From positions 5,387,182-5,451,181 of the forward strand of contig NC_087384.1 in assembly GCF_963675165.1 (NCBI RefSeq): a stretch of DNA of 64,000 bases, written 5' to 3'. The notes below the pieces were generated by a model. That model saw nothing but the letters and a program-made list of their open reading frames with translations. It did not search any database and was not told where the DNA came from. Source of the DNA: Halichondria panicea (Eukaryota > Porifera > Demospongiae > Suberitida > Halichondriidae). This document shows, piece after piece, positions 1 through 11,571 of the stretch; the first letter of the stretch is position 1, and every line of letters starts with the position of its first letter. Made by a program: the position numbers and the translations under genes.

Positions 1-142
1 AGGCTTCTCTCGGAGTTGTTGATTGCCACTTGACTTCTCTGACGGTGGAATGCCTAAACAGTGCATACAAGTATTATGATTATAAGTATTATATAGTCAT
101 GCTATCTGTAATCCACATGCACCGTCACAGAGTGCATGCTGC

Positions 143-469
143 TTACTTGCCTGCACAAAGTTCGCACATTTTCTTAGCAACATTTCCAACTTCGAGATCT
201 AAACAGATATCCACAAAGTCCCGATAGGTGGCGAAGGTTGTGCTCATCCATTTTTTGAGCACCAGCTCAGTTTTCTCGCAATAAGACGAATGTGTGGCAT
301 TGATGTCAGAAATGTCACCTGGATTCAAATGCATCTTAGTAGCAAACGCTGTGTAGTATTTAATATGTTTGGATATTTTTTCCAGGTGTACATCCCTACA
401 CTCTAAATTAAGTTGCCAGTCTTGTACTCCAGTCCGTTTCTTCAACCCATGAATTGTGATTTTCTCCAT
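143..469 (-). CDS. Death-domain exon, probably first exon of a gene leaving the window
   Basis: The frame from the ATG at 469 encodes 108 residues with the helical spacing of a death domain. It opens with a GLKKRTGVQDWQL segment and ends with a Trp-containing helix pair (LKKWMSTTF, then FVDICLDLEVGNVAKKM). It resembles the first exon of the intact gene at 33131-40399, which starts with a similar LKQKTGV segment and also ends after a short Cys-x-x-Cys stretch. A GTAAGC donor lies just before the stop, so the frame may splice on beyond the left edge. ATG 469 was preferred to the longer frame because the residues upstream of it are low-complexity and Tyr-rich. Death domains self-associate in apoptotic and innate-immune adaptors; no specific partner can be named. 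Confidence 0.6.
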   Translation of the reverse strand: MEKITIHGLKKRTGVQDWQLNLECRDVHLEKISKHIKYYTAFATKMHLNPGDISDINATHSSYCEKTELVLKKWMSTTFATYRDFVDICLDLEVGNVAKKMCELCAGK

Positions 470-705
470 TTTGTCAATTTGATAGACTATACTACGCAAC
501 AGTATATAGCTGCAAAGTGACAAAGCATAATTAGAATTTGAGATACCACATCTATAATAATTATAATTGCGGCTATAGCTACCATATACATAAGTGGCAT
601 ATTTATAGTATAAAATTATACTCTGCATGTGCATCAAGTTTTATCAAAAATGTCACATGACTATAATTGCGTTTATATACCATAATTATATAATTATATA
701 GCATG

Positions 706-1412
706 TAGGGCAGGTGGAAACGAATGAAACAGGAAAGCTGAAAACTGAAAGGAAACGGGAAATGGTCGTCATGCAGTATGTTTTTGTGCAAATTGTAAAT
801 TTTATTTTATGATGACACAATAGTGAGTGATAACTGATAACAAGATAAGTCCACACTCTGGGAGTAAAAATGCTGATAGATGGAACCTTGTTTAGAGAAA
901 ACATAAGTCAACCACTACAATGTACACAGTGGGACTATACTATAAACAGGCAATGAACGATAGACAATGTTAAAAGAATTAACACAACTGGCAATACACA
1001 CTTATTATACACGCTAGCAATGGGCGAATGGTCTAGCTCTCAGTAAAGAGGGGGATAACTCACTCCGCATGTGTATCTGGCTCCTATAGAGGACCTCTCT
1101 CTCTTCCATCAGCATGGCCTGGACATAATTATAGTTGGCCGCCCGGACGCAGAATCACACAATGCAGTTGGCTAGTGCATTGTATAGTGAAACCTGTCTG
1201 CCCTAGGTCATCCTCTATAACACAGAGAGCTGAGCCAGGTTAATGGGCCCTCCAGAAGTCTTTCCACAAAAATTAACTACATGTATAGCTAACTTTGATT
1301 TGCTAAAACACAGTTACACACTGGCAACCATTTCCCATTTCCTCTTCAGTTTTCGGCTTAAGTTTATAATTCAGCTTTACAGTTTCCGTTTCATTCGTTT
1401 CCACCTGCCCTA
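706..1412. mobile_element. TIR element (about 0.7 kb), non-autonomous
   Basis: The ends are inverted copies of TAGGGCAGGTGGAAACGAAT, and the similarity continues inward for about 60 bases through AG-rich sequence. The interior has no supported coding sequence. Confidence 0.7.
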
Positions 1413-1417
1413 GCGTG

Positions 1418-1636
1418 TATATTTCGAGGGTATAAATGTTCGCGGTTTTTATAATTAAGCACGTAAAGGCCCTTGACCACAATCTATACTACCGGGCCAT
1501 GTACTGCGAACATTTATACCACAAATTTAATATCGCATACATGCATGCTGGGTGCAGAAAGGCTGCTATTCCGCGAAATTGAAACCTTCGTAACGGTCAT
1601 TCCGCGAAAGTTTATACATTATACCCTCGAAATATA
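1418..1636. mobile_element. Small TIR element (MITE), 219 bp
   Basis: Inverted ends start TATATTTCGAGGGTATAAA. It directly abuts the preceding element. Its interior segment AAAGGCCCTTGACCA also occurs near 16101, so that piece is itself repeated. Confidence 0.65.
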
Positions 1637-1830
1637 TAGACTACCCGCTATACGACATAGTCAACCTCATTAATCAGTTGTACAGCCTGATTGTAGATCT
1701 ACATAGTGACTTTTATATGTAAGTCTCTGCGCTGCATAAACACATTATGGTTATTAGATACATTATGGTTATATTATTTGTCACTGCCACACAAGGAGGG
1801 GGGGATACAATTTGGAACTGAATTTGACAT

Positions 1831-1975
1831 ACCGTAAAACCTCTATTTAAGGCGACCCCCTCTAAATTAAGCGACACTTGGACATTTTACCCATATAAAT
1901 TCTTTTTTATGTGTACATTAAAACTCTACTTTTGCAAAACGTTAAAAGTGTCGCTTTAAATCGAGGTTTTACGGT
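1831..1975. mobile_element. Small TIR element (MITE), 145 bp
   Basis: Inverted ends ACCGTAAAACCTC and GAGGTTTTACGGT bracket a short AT-rich core. The paired inner arms carry a GGCGAC/GTCGCT match. Confidence 0.7.
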
Positions 1976-2405
1976 TAAAAATGATCACAACTTCTGTAGT
2001 CTACTGTTACAGCTATATAATTATAGCACTCACCTTATTATAACTCTACGCTGCTAGACTCCAGTTTAATACAATTATATCATGTATTATTGAAGAGACT
2101 AGACACGTAGCTAGTACATATATGTACCCCAGCTTGCTTGATAAACCTTGGTCTACAATGTATGGATAAACAAAGCGATCATTCCTGACACACCTACTTT
2201 TTGGTGATTTGCACTTGTATAATTATCATCTAGACTCAGTTTCTGTCTAACTCTTCAATCTATGGTCACACCCACTATGCAATTGATATTGATTGGTTTT
2301 TATATTGCCAATAGTTCCATTGCATGGTATATATAGTGACTCCTATCCATAATAATATGCTATTACTTTCTAGTTTTATGGTTCCATTTTCCTCAGAACA
2401 GTTTG
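1976..2405. other. Intergenic, no gene seen
   Basis: AT-rich sequence with no reading frame I can support and no clear inverted or tandem repeat. Confidence 0.5.
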
Positions 2406-2792
2406 TTACCGATATTTTTGTTGCAAGACTGGCTCACAGTTACACTTGCACTCGATCGAGGACTGAATTGGCTTGAGTCGAATAGGGCATGTGCACAAGG
2501 GAAAAGAAACAGTAAAAAGTTGTTTTGAAATGCCCAAATTGATGCATGCCATGGACCCTCTGCATACATAGAGTTCCACTTGAGCATAGCTGTCTTGTGA
2601 GAATACATTGTATATATACTCTAATTCTGTGAACTGATTGCCAACTCTTTGTTCAGCCTGTCCTTCTTTGAGACGACTAACTCCACTTTCAGTGATAACA
2701 GTACCTCGAATCGTGGCATTCAATGGATTTCCAACTTGGTCTACAGCCATTACGATGTCCCTTTGTAACATGTACATATAGTTGCAAATCAA
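2406..2792 (-). pseudogene. Fragment of a large sponge transmembrane-protein ectodomain
   Basis: The frame includes a segment reading FSQDSYAQVELYVCRG, followed by a Cys-rich stretch with CTCPIRL and CKCNCEPVL. I associate this arrangement with the membrane-proximal ectodomain of a large multi-pass family common in sponges and cnidarians, distantly like the gene at 57716-59689. It stops right after the Cys cluster, with no membrane segments before or after, so it is an isolated fragment. An internal exon of a larger gene is the alternative, but I see no joining exons. Confidence 0.45.
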
Positions 2793-3246
2793 TTGAAATC
2801 TGAAGAAAATCTATACCAATATAATTTTTATGAGTTTGAATGTATGGAAATTAATCTTCTGCGCATGTACGTGCCAAAAAATTAAGATCACCAGAGAGAT
2901 TGTGAATTAAGATCACCTGATTGTGATGAATCCATATAAATGCATGGATTGTGAAATATAATAATGTGGAAAGGAAGCATATTTGTTGTACAAAGAAAGA
3001 TGGTGTTGTGTAAAGAATAGTAATTTCTAAACAATGATACTTTTTATATTATGCAACGTTTGGCGCCCCATAGTCCTGACCCGGCTAGCTACACTTGCCA
3101 ATCTCTTTTAATATGTTGGGTTTTGTAGGGAAGGGTCCTAACAATTCTAAAATGAGCCTAGCTATAGTCGTTTGCCATCTGGCTGATTGTTGTGAAGTTT
3201 TAATTATATATTTTTACTGCGATGCTTCCTTTTCAGTGCTGTGGAA
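2793..3246. other. Intergenic, no gene seen
   Basis: AT-rich. A repeated 'aagatcacc' phrase occurs near 2883 and 2911; otherwise featureless. Confidence 0.45.
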
Positions 3247-4037
3247 ATGGACAAACCAACATATAAAGAGTTACTGAAACTATTGGAGCAAGCAGAAGCT
3301 TATTGTTGGAACACAACTGTCCACTGCTGAGTTCTTGATGGCTAAATTCTCCGAACTTTACCTGGGCATAAAAGTAAGCAGACCAGGCCGTTTCTTGGAG
3401 ACAGTTAGAAGGATTAATGCACCTATTAAGAGTGGAAAACTACAAGTAGATGAACAGAGTCTGTACTTGGAAAGAGAATGGATTCCCAGAATTTGCAATC
3501 CAAGCAAAGGTTAGGTTTGTCACCAGTTAAATAGTGTACTTGCCTATCAAAATTATGATGTAGTTTTGTTATCTCTTAATTAGGTCCTGTGACGTTTCCT
3601 GCTGAACTCATGAATTATGGCCTTACATTGGAGCTACTCGATGATGCTATCATGGCAGAATCAGAATGGACCCTCCGTGGAATTCCAAACATTGAATTTT
3701 ACAGAAAGTTGCACAATTTCCTCAAGAAGTGGAGCAAGACTCAGTCCTTGACAAAAACGTGCATTGGAAAGTTCTATCTCTCTATTGACGTGCACCTACA
3801 GGAAAAAGGGAGCACACCTTACAACACGTACAGGTTCATCGACCAGTTGCAATCCTCCAATATTCCAGATACGTCACTCATGTCGTACGGGTCAGGCAAA
3901 AAACTTTGCAAGGTGAGATCCATAAGCAGCAAGGCGAGATTCATAAGCAGCAAGCCGAGATCAAAGAATTGAAAAGTAAACTTCCACCAACCCATGAGAT
4001 CAACTATCAAAGATTTAGTCTAGAAACTAGGAATTGA
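3247..4037 (+). pseudogene. Two-exon gene with two frame breaks and a short coiled-coil tail
   Basis: A start at 3247 opens a short helix (MDKPTYKELLKLLEQAE), but the natural continuation (IVGTQLSTAEFLMAKFSELY) lies in another frame. Exon 1 ends AAAG|GTTAGG at about 3511. It joins in phase to an exon at 3584 that reads on as GPVTFPAELMNYG. Near 3898, at a run of six A, the coherent reading shifts again into two GEIHKQQ repeats followed by KELKSKL, a coiled coil ending at 4037. The first downstream frame instead ends at 3972 in a Ser/Lys-rich tail. Two breaks suggest a recent pseudogene; a missed tiny intron or sequence error could explain either. I do not recognise the globular part. Confidence 0.45.
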
Positions 4038-4985
4038 TTTATTTAGGACTAATGCCTAGCTGGGGCAGGAGCCACCAGAGTTAGTTGTGTTCAGTATCTT
4101 AATGTTTGTTATTACAGTGTGATGCTGTCTACTTAACTTAATTAATTATTGCAGAATTGATTATTGTAATGTTTTATTCTGACTGTCATTATAAAAAATA
4201 CTATCAATGTCGTTCGTTGACTAAATAACACACATTGAATAAGTAAAAAGCACATGTAGATTATTTTACGTCTTTCTTGCGTGTGAATTGAAAGTTCAAA
4301 AACTTCCACGCCTCTAGACTCTATATTATTACGTATATCCTCCTTTAATTAGATCAAAGTATTTTCTCCGTCGTAAACAATCTCGTGCATGTTGGTATTA
4401 TCATTATCATTTATAATATGAAAGCACAGAACCACGAAACAGTTTTTCCAGCAGTCGAGAAACTCCACTAAAGTTCTATAAAAAAATTATCCGCCCCCAC
4501 CTTGCATGAATATGCATCTCGGTATGGAGCACATAGCTACTTAGAGAAAAAAATAAAACGTATTGAAGATGTTCAAAAAATATGCACTGCGAGCCTGCAC
4601 AAAGTCATGGAGCACAAACTATGAATCACACTACTATAGTCTCATGCAATATGGCTGCATGTTCGCCGTAACGTATCACGCCTATATAATTTATATGTCT
4701 ACTCTTTTTAAGAAAATTTCAGGGGATGTGCTCTTTGAATCTCCATCATTCGAGCAAGTATATACCACCAATACCCGCACAGATACCTGAATACCCAACA
4801 ATCATCTGTCCAGTTTGCTAAGACACACCAGTTTCAGTCTTCTTTTTTCTTAGGTACTATCACAGCCTGGAATGGAATAGCCTGAATTTTAATGTGGATG
4901 GGATTTCACTACAAATTTTAAAATTATCTCTCTGGCGTACTCTTTTGTGTATTAACTATACTGTTCTCTGTTTGTGTATTATAGT
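4038..4985. other. Intergenic, no gene seen
   Basis: AT-rich with an unsupported 75-codon frame at 4563-4790. No repeat structure is evident before the element at 4994. Confidence 0.4.
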
Positions 4986-4993
4986 ATCAGGTC

Positions 4994-5552
4994 TAGGGGT
5001 TGGTAGATTATGCTCGAGATATTACCTATTATGCTATTCTTTTATGCTGAAGTAAACAGCCTATATTATTATTCTTTTCAAATTGCCTGTTATTCTTTTC
5101 AAATCGCCCATTATTCCCACATTATTCCCCCAAAGCACAACATAATAATTTTATAGGCCCCATGTCGTCGCATAAGTAACATCAAACTATAAATAATCGC
5201 CACGTGACTCTATCTATTACAGTGGAACCTCCGAATAAAGGACACTTTGGGAGCAGAGCTTTTGCCCTTTTCGGAGGTTATCCTCTGGTGGGAGGTTAAT
5301 TCACTATTTATAGCCACCAAGGAATTTTATAATAGTATGTTCATGTATTGTCTGTATGGAACCTATTTCTTGTAACACTATAATATAGAATTGCAAGGAG
5401 GTAATCTAACCACCAGCAATTCTATACTATGACTCGTACTGACCTGTATTTCTGTGAAAGTTATAAATGTGCCTATTATGCCAGCATAATTCTCACCAAA
5501 AGAATGTACCTATTATGCTCAAAATTATGCTAGCATAATCTACCAACCCCTA
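4994..5552. mobile_element. hAT-like non-autonomous element with 8-bp target duplication
   Basis: The ends are inverted copies of TAGGGGTTGGTAGATTATGC. The element is flanked by perfect 8-bp direct repeats ATCAGGTC at 4986-4993 and 5553-5560. An 8-bp duplication is the hallmark of hAT-superfamily transposition. The interior has no transposase frame, and near 5221 it holds sequence like the end of the element at 56398 (AGTGGAACCTCC), a nested insertion. Confidence 0.8.
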
Positions 5553-5560
5553 ATCAGGTC

Positions 5561-6162
5561 TCAGAGTAGTACTAGCTTACATTTTATAGCTATTTTTTGT
5601 TGACCTCTGCACAAATTTGTTGAAAAAAAAGAAACCATATTTCTCTCCTCACCAGATTCAAGTATAAACTTAGAATGAATCATGCACTTGATGGAAGAGT
5701 TGGTGGTGAAGGATCATGATTGGGATTATCAGCAATCAGCCATTCACTACGTCAACAATGCATGGTCGTTGTTTTCGTATTTTAGAAATACAATGTTTAG
5801 TGCTTGTTTTTCGATAAGATTGCTTCATAGCCTCTTTACACATTGCTTTTATTAATCTTCCTTGTATTCCTCAACTACTTGTTTTCTTCGTTTCACTGCT
5901 AGTTTTGTGATGGCATCTTGGTTTACTGATATAAGGCCGTCATAAGTTAGATAGTCATTCATGATAATTATAGATTCACATAATTATATCGTTATTTCGT
6001 CTTAGGCGTTTTAATCAGTTTTAGCCTCTTCAACTGCTGGTTCTGGTTCCCAATAGATTCCTCCAGGAAACTCATAATTTTTAACTTTTCTTTCATCTTG
6101 GTGGCTCCAGCTTGAGTAGAGAACAGAAACATACCTAGCCTCGATTCCAGGCCGCGAAGAAA
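5561..6162. other. Intergenic, no gene seen
   Basis: AT-rich. Similarity to the segmental-duplication copies begins at about 6163; no supported coding sequence. Confidence 0.4.
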
Positions 6163-7323
6163 AGCATGCAGCATATAGGTGATTATTCATAATTATACTA
6201 TAATTATACATTGCAGAAATTAATTCACGTATCAGTTCACATTATAAACGTTCAGTAAGGAGATCCGTTGAGGATGTGAGCAATCTTGAATGCATCTCCC
6301 AGAAACTCCTCGAAATCTCTCAACAGTTCCCCAGTGGTCCAATTGCATGGCTCCCTCAGCTCTCCCCCAGGCAGTCGCACTCCTTCGATCCCCTCCATGT
6401 AGTAGTACTTGTCTCGTGAGGGGTGGGTGTCACTAATATTTCTTGGGAATATCTTCTGACCCCAAAGCTGCCAAGAATTAGTATATTGCCACTGTAACAG
6501 TCAGTTATGTACTATACTGTCATAAAGTTATAATTATGTGGTGAAATTGACTTATTATCAAATATGTGGCCGCGGCTACTAAATGTTTCATTTTGCTGGC
6601 AGAGGAGGCTACAATTCGAGAGGCCATTATTCAAGAGCAGCGTTTATTAGCCCCAGCTAATTCAACAACCTTTAGTTTATCATTAAAAGTTATTTTCACC
6701 TGCATAAACTCGAACTTTTCCATGAACAAGTATTTGTGAAGCACTAACAAGCTGCTACCTATTTACATGTAGCTATAGCTGCTAAGCACCGCGGGTGCTG
6801 ATGCCTCAGTGTGCCATAACATAAAGTTACTAATAGCTATATATACACATTATTATCATGATGAACATTTCTGAGAGAACTCAAATAGTGGACAAGTTTT
6901 TCTACGCACTCCTCCGAAAAGACTGCAATATGGCATTCGAAGTAAGCTAAACTAGGCATAACTCGAGAACGAAGCATTATTTTGCAAATCCACACATTAA
7001 AATCCAAGAAAACGTGACTAGAAGCCTATAGAAACTCTTAGTTGCACCTCATTGATCCTTGAGCAGCTGCATGTATAGCAGTCTACACAGACAGACACAC
7101 ACACAAACACACTACTGTATACCTCGGTTGTGCATGCGCACTGAGGCATAAATATGGCTTCCACGTGCAGAAATTATAGAGTCAAAGTTCAAAGCAGCTA
7201 CTAAATGTTTCATTTTACTGGCAAATGAGGCTGCTATATACTATTTGAGAGCGGCTTTTATACAAGAGCGGCCTCTAATCAAGCATGTACGGTTACCGCT
7301 TAATCATACGTACAGTGTGCATC

Positions 7324-7557
7324 TACCGTATAGCGAGAAATTTTCGCTACCGTATAGCATGTAATTTTCGTGGGGCAAAATATTCGTGGTTTTCGTGGTT
7401 GGAGCTCTGACCACGAATATTTTACCCACGAATGAAGCGACCTTGCCTACCTTTACCTACAGTGCAAGCTCCAACCACGAAAATATTACCCACGAAATGT
7501 CTCAATATTGCTGAACCACAAATATTTTGTCCCCCGAAAATTACCCGCTATACGGTA
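7324..7557. mobile_element. TIR element of the TACCGTATAGCG family
   Basis: Inverted ends TACCGTATAGCG and CGCTATACGGTA flank several copies of a CCACGAAAATATT phrase in both orientations. Related copies lie at 10340, 34359, 44804 and 47670. Confidence 0.65.
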
Positions 7558-10339
7558 TTTGGCTCCAGAGCGCTCAGCAAAAATTTTTATGGGTCTAATA
7601 TTCGCATTTCAATCCCAGGAAACCACACCCATTAATAGCTTGGGAGTTTTAATTTTCGTGTCTTTTGTTAGCCCTCGAAAAATGGGCACCTCACGAACAT
7701 TTCCCACTAACTGTACATGCTAATTTCAAGCACATCAATTATACATGCATGTAACTGCATGTATTATAGGTTGTGCTTTAATGACACACACCATGCCATG
7801 ATGCACTATAGTGAATGGTGTATGTAATATTAAGCTGTTCCAGTAGATATACAGGAATTCTCAACATACCTCGACTTCTTTTCGTGAGTAGTCAAACTCA
7901 GGAATGTCCACTCCTTCATTCAGTGGGGCAGAGTTAACCTTCACAGTAACATTCTTGTCAGAGTCAAAGACGTCAACATCATACTGGGCCAAAATCCACC
8001 TACATTTTGAAAGAAAGGTATAATATACTCCCGTATATAGTGCAAATTTGAGACACTTAAATTTCGTGGATTGGCCTCTAAAAGTATTTTGTTGATAAAT
8101 TTCGAATTTCAATATTTTGAAATTTCGTGGGTTGACTGGCTGCTTACTGAAAGCCACGCCTTAATCTTTGCAAGTTATAGCAGATAATTCTAATTGAAGA
8201 ACAATTTGTGTGGAATTAATTTTCATGTAGGACTCACTGCTAACCCACGAAAACAGTGAAAATTAAGCCCCTCGAAAATTTCACGCTATATGGTATTAAT
8301 TATTTATTATGGAGCACCTCCAAAAATTATGTGAACTTTACGCGTACTTTTTTCTGGCTTCCATTTATATTGCCTTTGCACTCGCTGACGAATGTACTGG
8401 ACTTTCCAAGAGCTCTCATTGTTTAGAAACGATCCACGAAGAATGACGTGAAGTCTTCTACCGGGACTGTACAAGGGTTATCACATGACCAACATGCATG
8501 TTCTATACATGTAGGTATATAACTCACAGTCTGCACAGAGACTTATAGTAATGGCTTGTGCCATCTGATACGGTTTACTGTTTTGGTGCTCAGCCAGCAA
8601 GATGCATTCGGTACATTCAGATATCCTGAAGTCATACTTGCTGAAGAGAAAAAATGACTGATTGAAAATAAATACCAATCTGATAATACTTACTGTCCTG
8701 GTAAACCAATATTTAACTTTGCTCAATTCTCAAACTTTCGCTTTCTGTACACAGCATCCAGATAAAACACATCACCACCTTCATACGTAGCGATGACAGC
8801 TGAGTAGATTCCTTCATCTTTACCCTCCACTATGAACTTCAAGGTCATTCTGGTGAGCACTTCTTTACCGAGCAGCTCCCTCCCAGCAAACAGTCGCCCA
8901 ATATCAGCTTCTGTCACTCTGGGTGGTAAGGCAAGCAAAAAAAATTCAAAATGCATGTTTTTGCATCTTATTGGGTGTTGAAAGCAGAAAGTACCTTTTT
9001 TCTGGATTTATTTTCCAGTACAACTGCCCAAATCTGTCCAAAAAATGTTCGTTTGGATCAGATTACAGTGGCATTTATGTCCGTTTATAATATGTTACCT
9101 TGCTTCAAGTCCAACCTTGAAGTCACCTTTACTGGTACTCTTTTCGATGCTTTTAAAGAAATCTGCCAAGCTGTTGGGACGTGTATTCTGTAAGAGGTGT
9201 GACAAATTACCTATCCTCGCTGCTGCTGATCTGTGTGTGTTTGCATGTGGGGGGTGGTGGTATAGATGCAGGGTTTGCATTCAGGTACTAGTTGGGGTCC
9301 ATAGCTGGCAATTTTACACAGTTGACCTTTTTTTAGCAAGTTACTTTTCTTATTTCCCCCCTCTACTCAAAATCCTGTATGACACCCTGAGATGCATGCT
9401 GTACATCATATACCTCATCACACATTATACATCACATATATTATGTATAATAGAGTATAGGATTCATAATGATAATACCTTTCAGTAATTGGTTGTACTG
9501 ATTTATCTTCAAGGACGTAGTATTCTAGTCCACGTTTAAGTAGATATAATATTTGTTGGCATTGCATATCAATTTTCTTGGCAGTGATGCGAGTATTTGA
9601 AGCAGCACTTGAGAAGCTATTATTCACGGATACCTATAAATGTAACAGATATCTTTTTAGGATAGACTTATCGCATGCATGACTGTATAACTATGTATAG
9701 ATTCTACACAGCAATAAAGTGCATGAATTGCATGCATATAATTATGTATGAAGCAGTCATAATGACAATTGTGCATATATATATATACCCTTGGATCTAT
9801 CCAGAAGTACTTCTTTTCAAGACTACTAGCTAGAGTGATCTCCTTCATTTCAAACAGAGCAACGGTGACATCCTTCCAGCAAGCATCACGCTTGTTCCTC
9901 AACCATTTATCAAAAGCCTCTTGCTTTTGTCGCTCAATATCATGGAAAATTCTTCTCTATCTTATCGTTTTCAAACTTTTTCACTCCCAAGTTAATCATG
10001 AGCAACTGCTATGTAACGATAGACTCGAGTTCTTGCAGCAGATTCTTCAGTACAGGCTTTGACTTCATATGTGGCTTTTCTGTGAGTATAATTATTAACA
10101 TTAAAGAAGTCTTTCTTGTCAGACCTATAACACAACTCTGAACATGTGTATCATGACGTTCACAGAGATATATTTTCAAGCTCAGAGTAAAATACGGACC
10201 AAAAAGTCAATATTTTAACTCTGTCTGCACGGGTGAAACTGGCTTTACAAGTATATTTAAGTCTTGATCTACATCAAACGTGTATTCTTCTGTATAATCA
10301 TGCTTCGAGGTGCACTCCCCGTGACTGTGAGCTCAGAGG

Positions 10340-10534
10340 TACCGTATAGCAAGAAATTTCGCTATTGGTTCCAGAGCCCTCAGTAGAAATTTTCGTGGGT
10401 TTTAATATTCGTGTTTTAATGTCAGGAAACCATGGCTTTGTATGTGAAATACCGGTAGTTTTAAACTTTCGCGTCTTCTGCATGTCTGCCCTCGAAAAAT
10501 GCGAAATTTTGCACCTCACAAATTTCCCGCTGTT
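10340..10534. mobile_element. TACCGTATAGC-family element, decayed right end
   Basis: The left end TACCGTATAGCAAGAAATTT is clear. The right end AAATTTCCCGCT is recognisable but interrupted. It lies upstream of the death-domain exon of copy A. Confidence 0.5.
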
Positions 10535-10725
10535 CAATATCTTCCTCTGAGATATTTACGGTTGCTGGTTAAGCTAATGATATAGGGTGCATGGAAAAGC
10601 AAAACGGAAACAGAGCTGTCTAAAGTTAATTAAGGACCATTACCATTCATTCTGTGTTTTATGACAACAATGAATAAATGAACATGAAAGCATAGAGAAC
10701 ATTGACTTATTCAAATGCAGCCACT

Positions 10726-11380
10726 CGCTATTCCGTATACTGGTTAGTTCTGGCTATCCCAAACTAGGTTTTTAATTTTACGGTTAGATATAATGTGACG
10801 TTTTGGATATGGTTTGGCAGGTTAATCCGGTCACTCTTATATAGGACAGTGCCATTTGGCCGGAATAGCTAGGTGGCTGCATTTCAGAAAAAGCCGCAGC
10901 TAATTAAAAAGTGACCCTACCTCGAATCTAACGACTAATTTTGCGGTTCTGTCTTGAGGATAATGACTCATTATGCTCTCTATTTTTTCCAATTTTATCT
11001 ACAAACTATACATGCACTCAAAACGTCATTATCCAGCCGTATTAAAATTGCACTAAAAGCCTAGTTTGGGGCAGCAGGAACTGAAACAGAATAGCGAGTA
11101 GTTATACATTTCAGTGTGTGCAATAAAGATCAATTAAGCTAGCAATCTGTGCCAAACGAAACGACCGGTAATCGAGGTGACTATACTTCAAGAGAGCCGG
11201 AGTCTATACATACTGTAAATAGAGAGCATAATGATTCATTATCCCCAAACGGAATCGCAAAATTATAGTCATTAGATTCAAGGTATAGGGTTGCTTTTAA
11301 GCCGCGGCTATTTTCTGAAATGCAGCACTTCGCTATTCTGCACTGTCCCAAGGGTGACCGGATTAACGAGAGAGTCTGTA
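10726..11380. repeat. Inverted-repeat block shared by all three gene copies
   Basis: The block holds phrases on both strands around 'ttaatccggtcac' and 'tttcagaaaatagccgcggct'. Related blocks lie at about 37030-38000 and 48480-48990, always in the first intron position of the death-domain gene copies, so it predates the duplications. Confidence 0.5.
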
Positions 11381-11571
11381 TAAGTTAACATACCACCTAT
11401 AGATGTGCACGGAGGAATATACATGTAACTCTTCTGTGCATGATACCTCTGTGACCGTGATACGCAGGTTGTCTTATGGACTTGGTGTCTGAATTTTGTG
11501 AATTTTGTAGGTTTGGCTTGCCCATAAACATAAACATGCAGAATTGAAGATCTACCAACCTTCATGCTCAT

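Larger units (their letters stand above)
6252..11571 (-). pseudogene. Copy A of the death-domain gene (decayed)
   Basis: This copy matches exons 5-13 of the intact gene at 33131-40399. A 16-nt first exon reading MSMKV starts at 11571, and the last exon runs 6467-6252. Lesions relative to the intact copy are: TGG to TAG at 10009-10011 in the death-domain exon; a short deletion and frameshift in the same exon near 9945; CGA to TGA at 8723-8725; and the equivalent of exon 8 mostly deleted, with its GT donor changed to AT. It lacks the N-terminal death domain and helical module of the intact copy. Several exons still look normal, such as the penultimate exon near 7870-8000, so the decay is recent. 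Confidence 0.75.

Noticed and set aside
4563..4790. Possible tail of a non-LTR retrotransposon reverse transcriptase
   Set aside because: A weak resemblance of the following AWNG phrase to the common LWN-type ending is not enough; no other part of such an element is visible.
9045..9488. Plus-strand 147-codon frame
   Set aside because: Antisense to the exon 7 equivalent of copy A and running into intron sequence; Leu/Tyr/Cys-rich with no domain.
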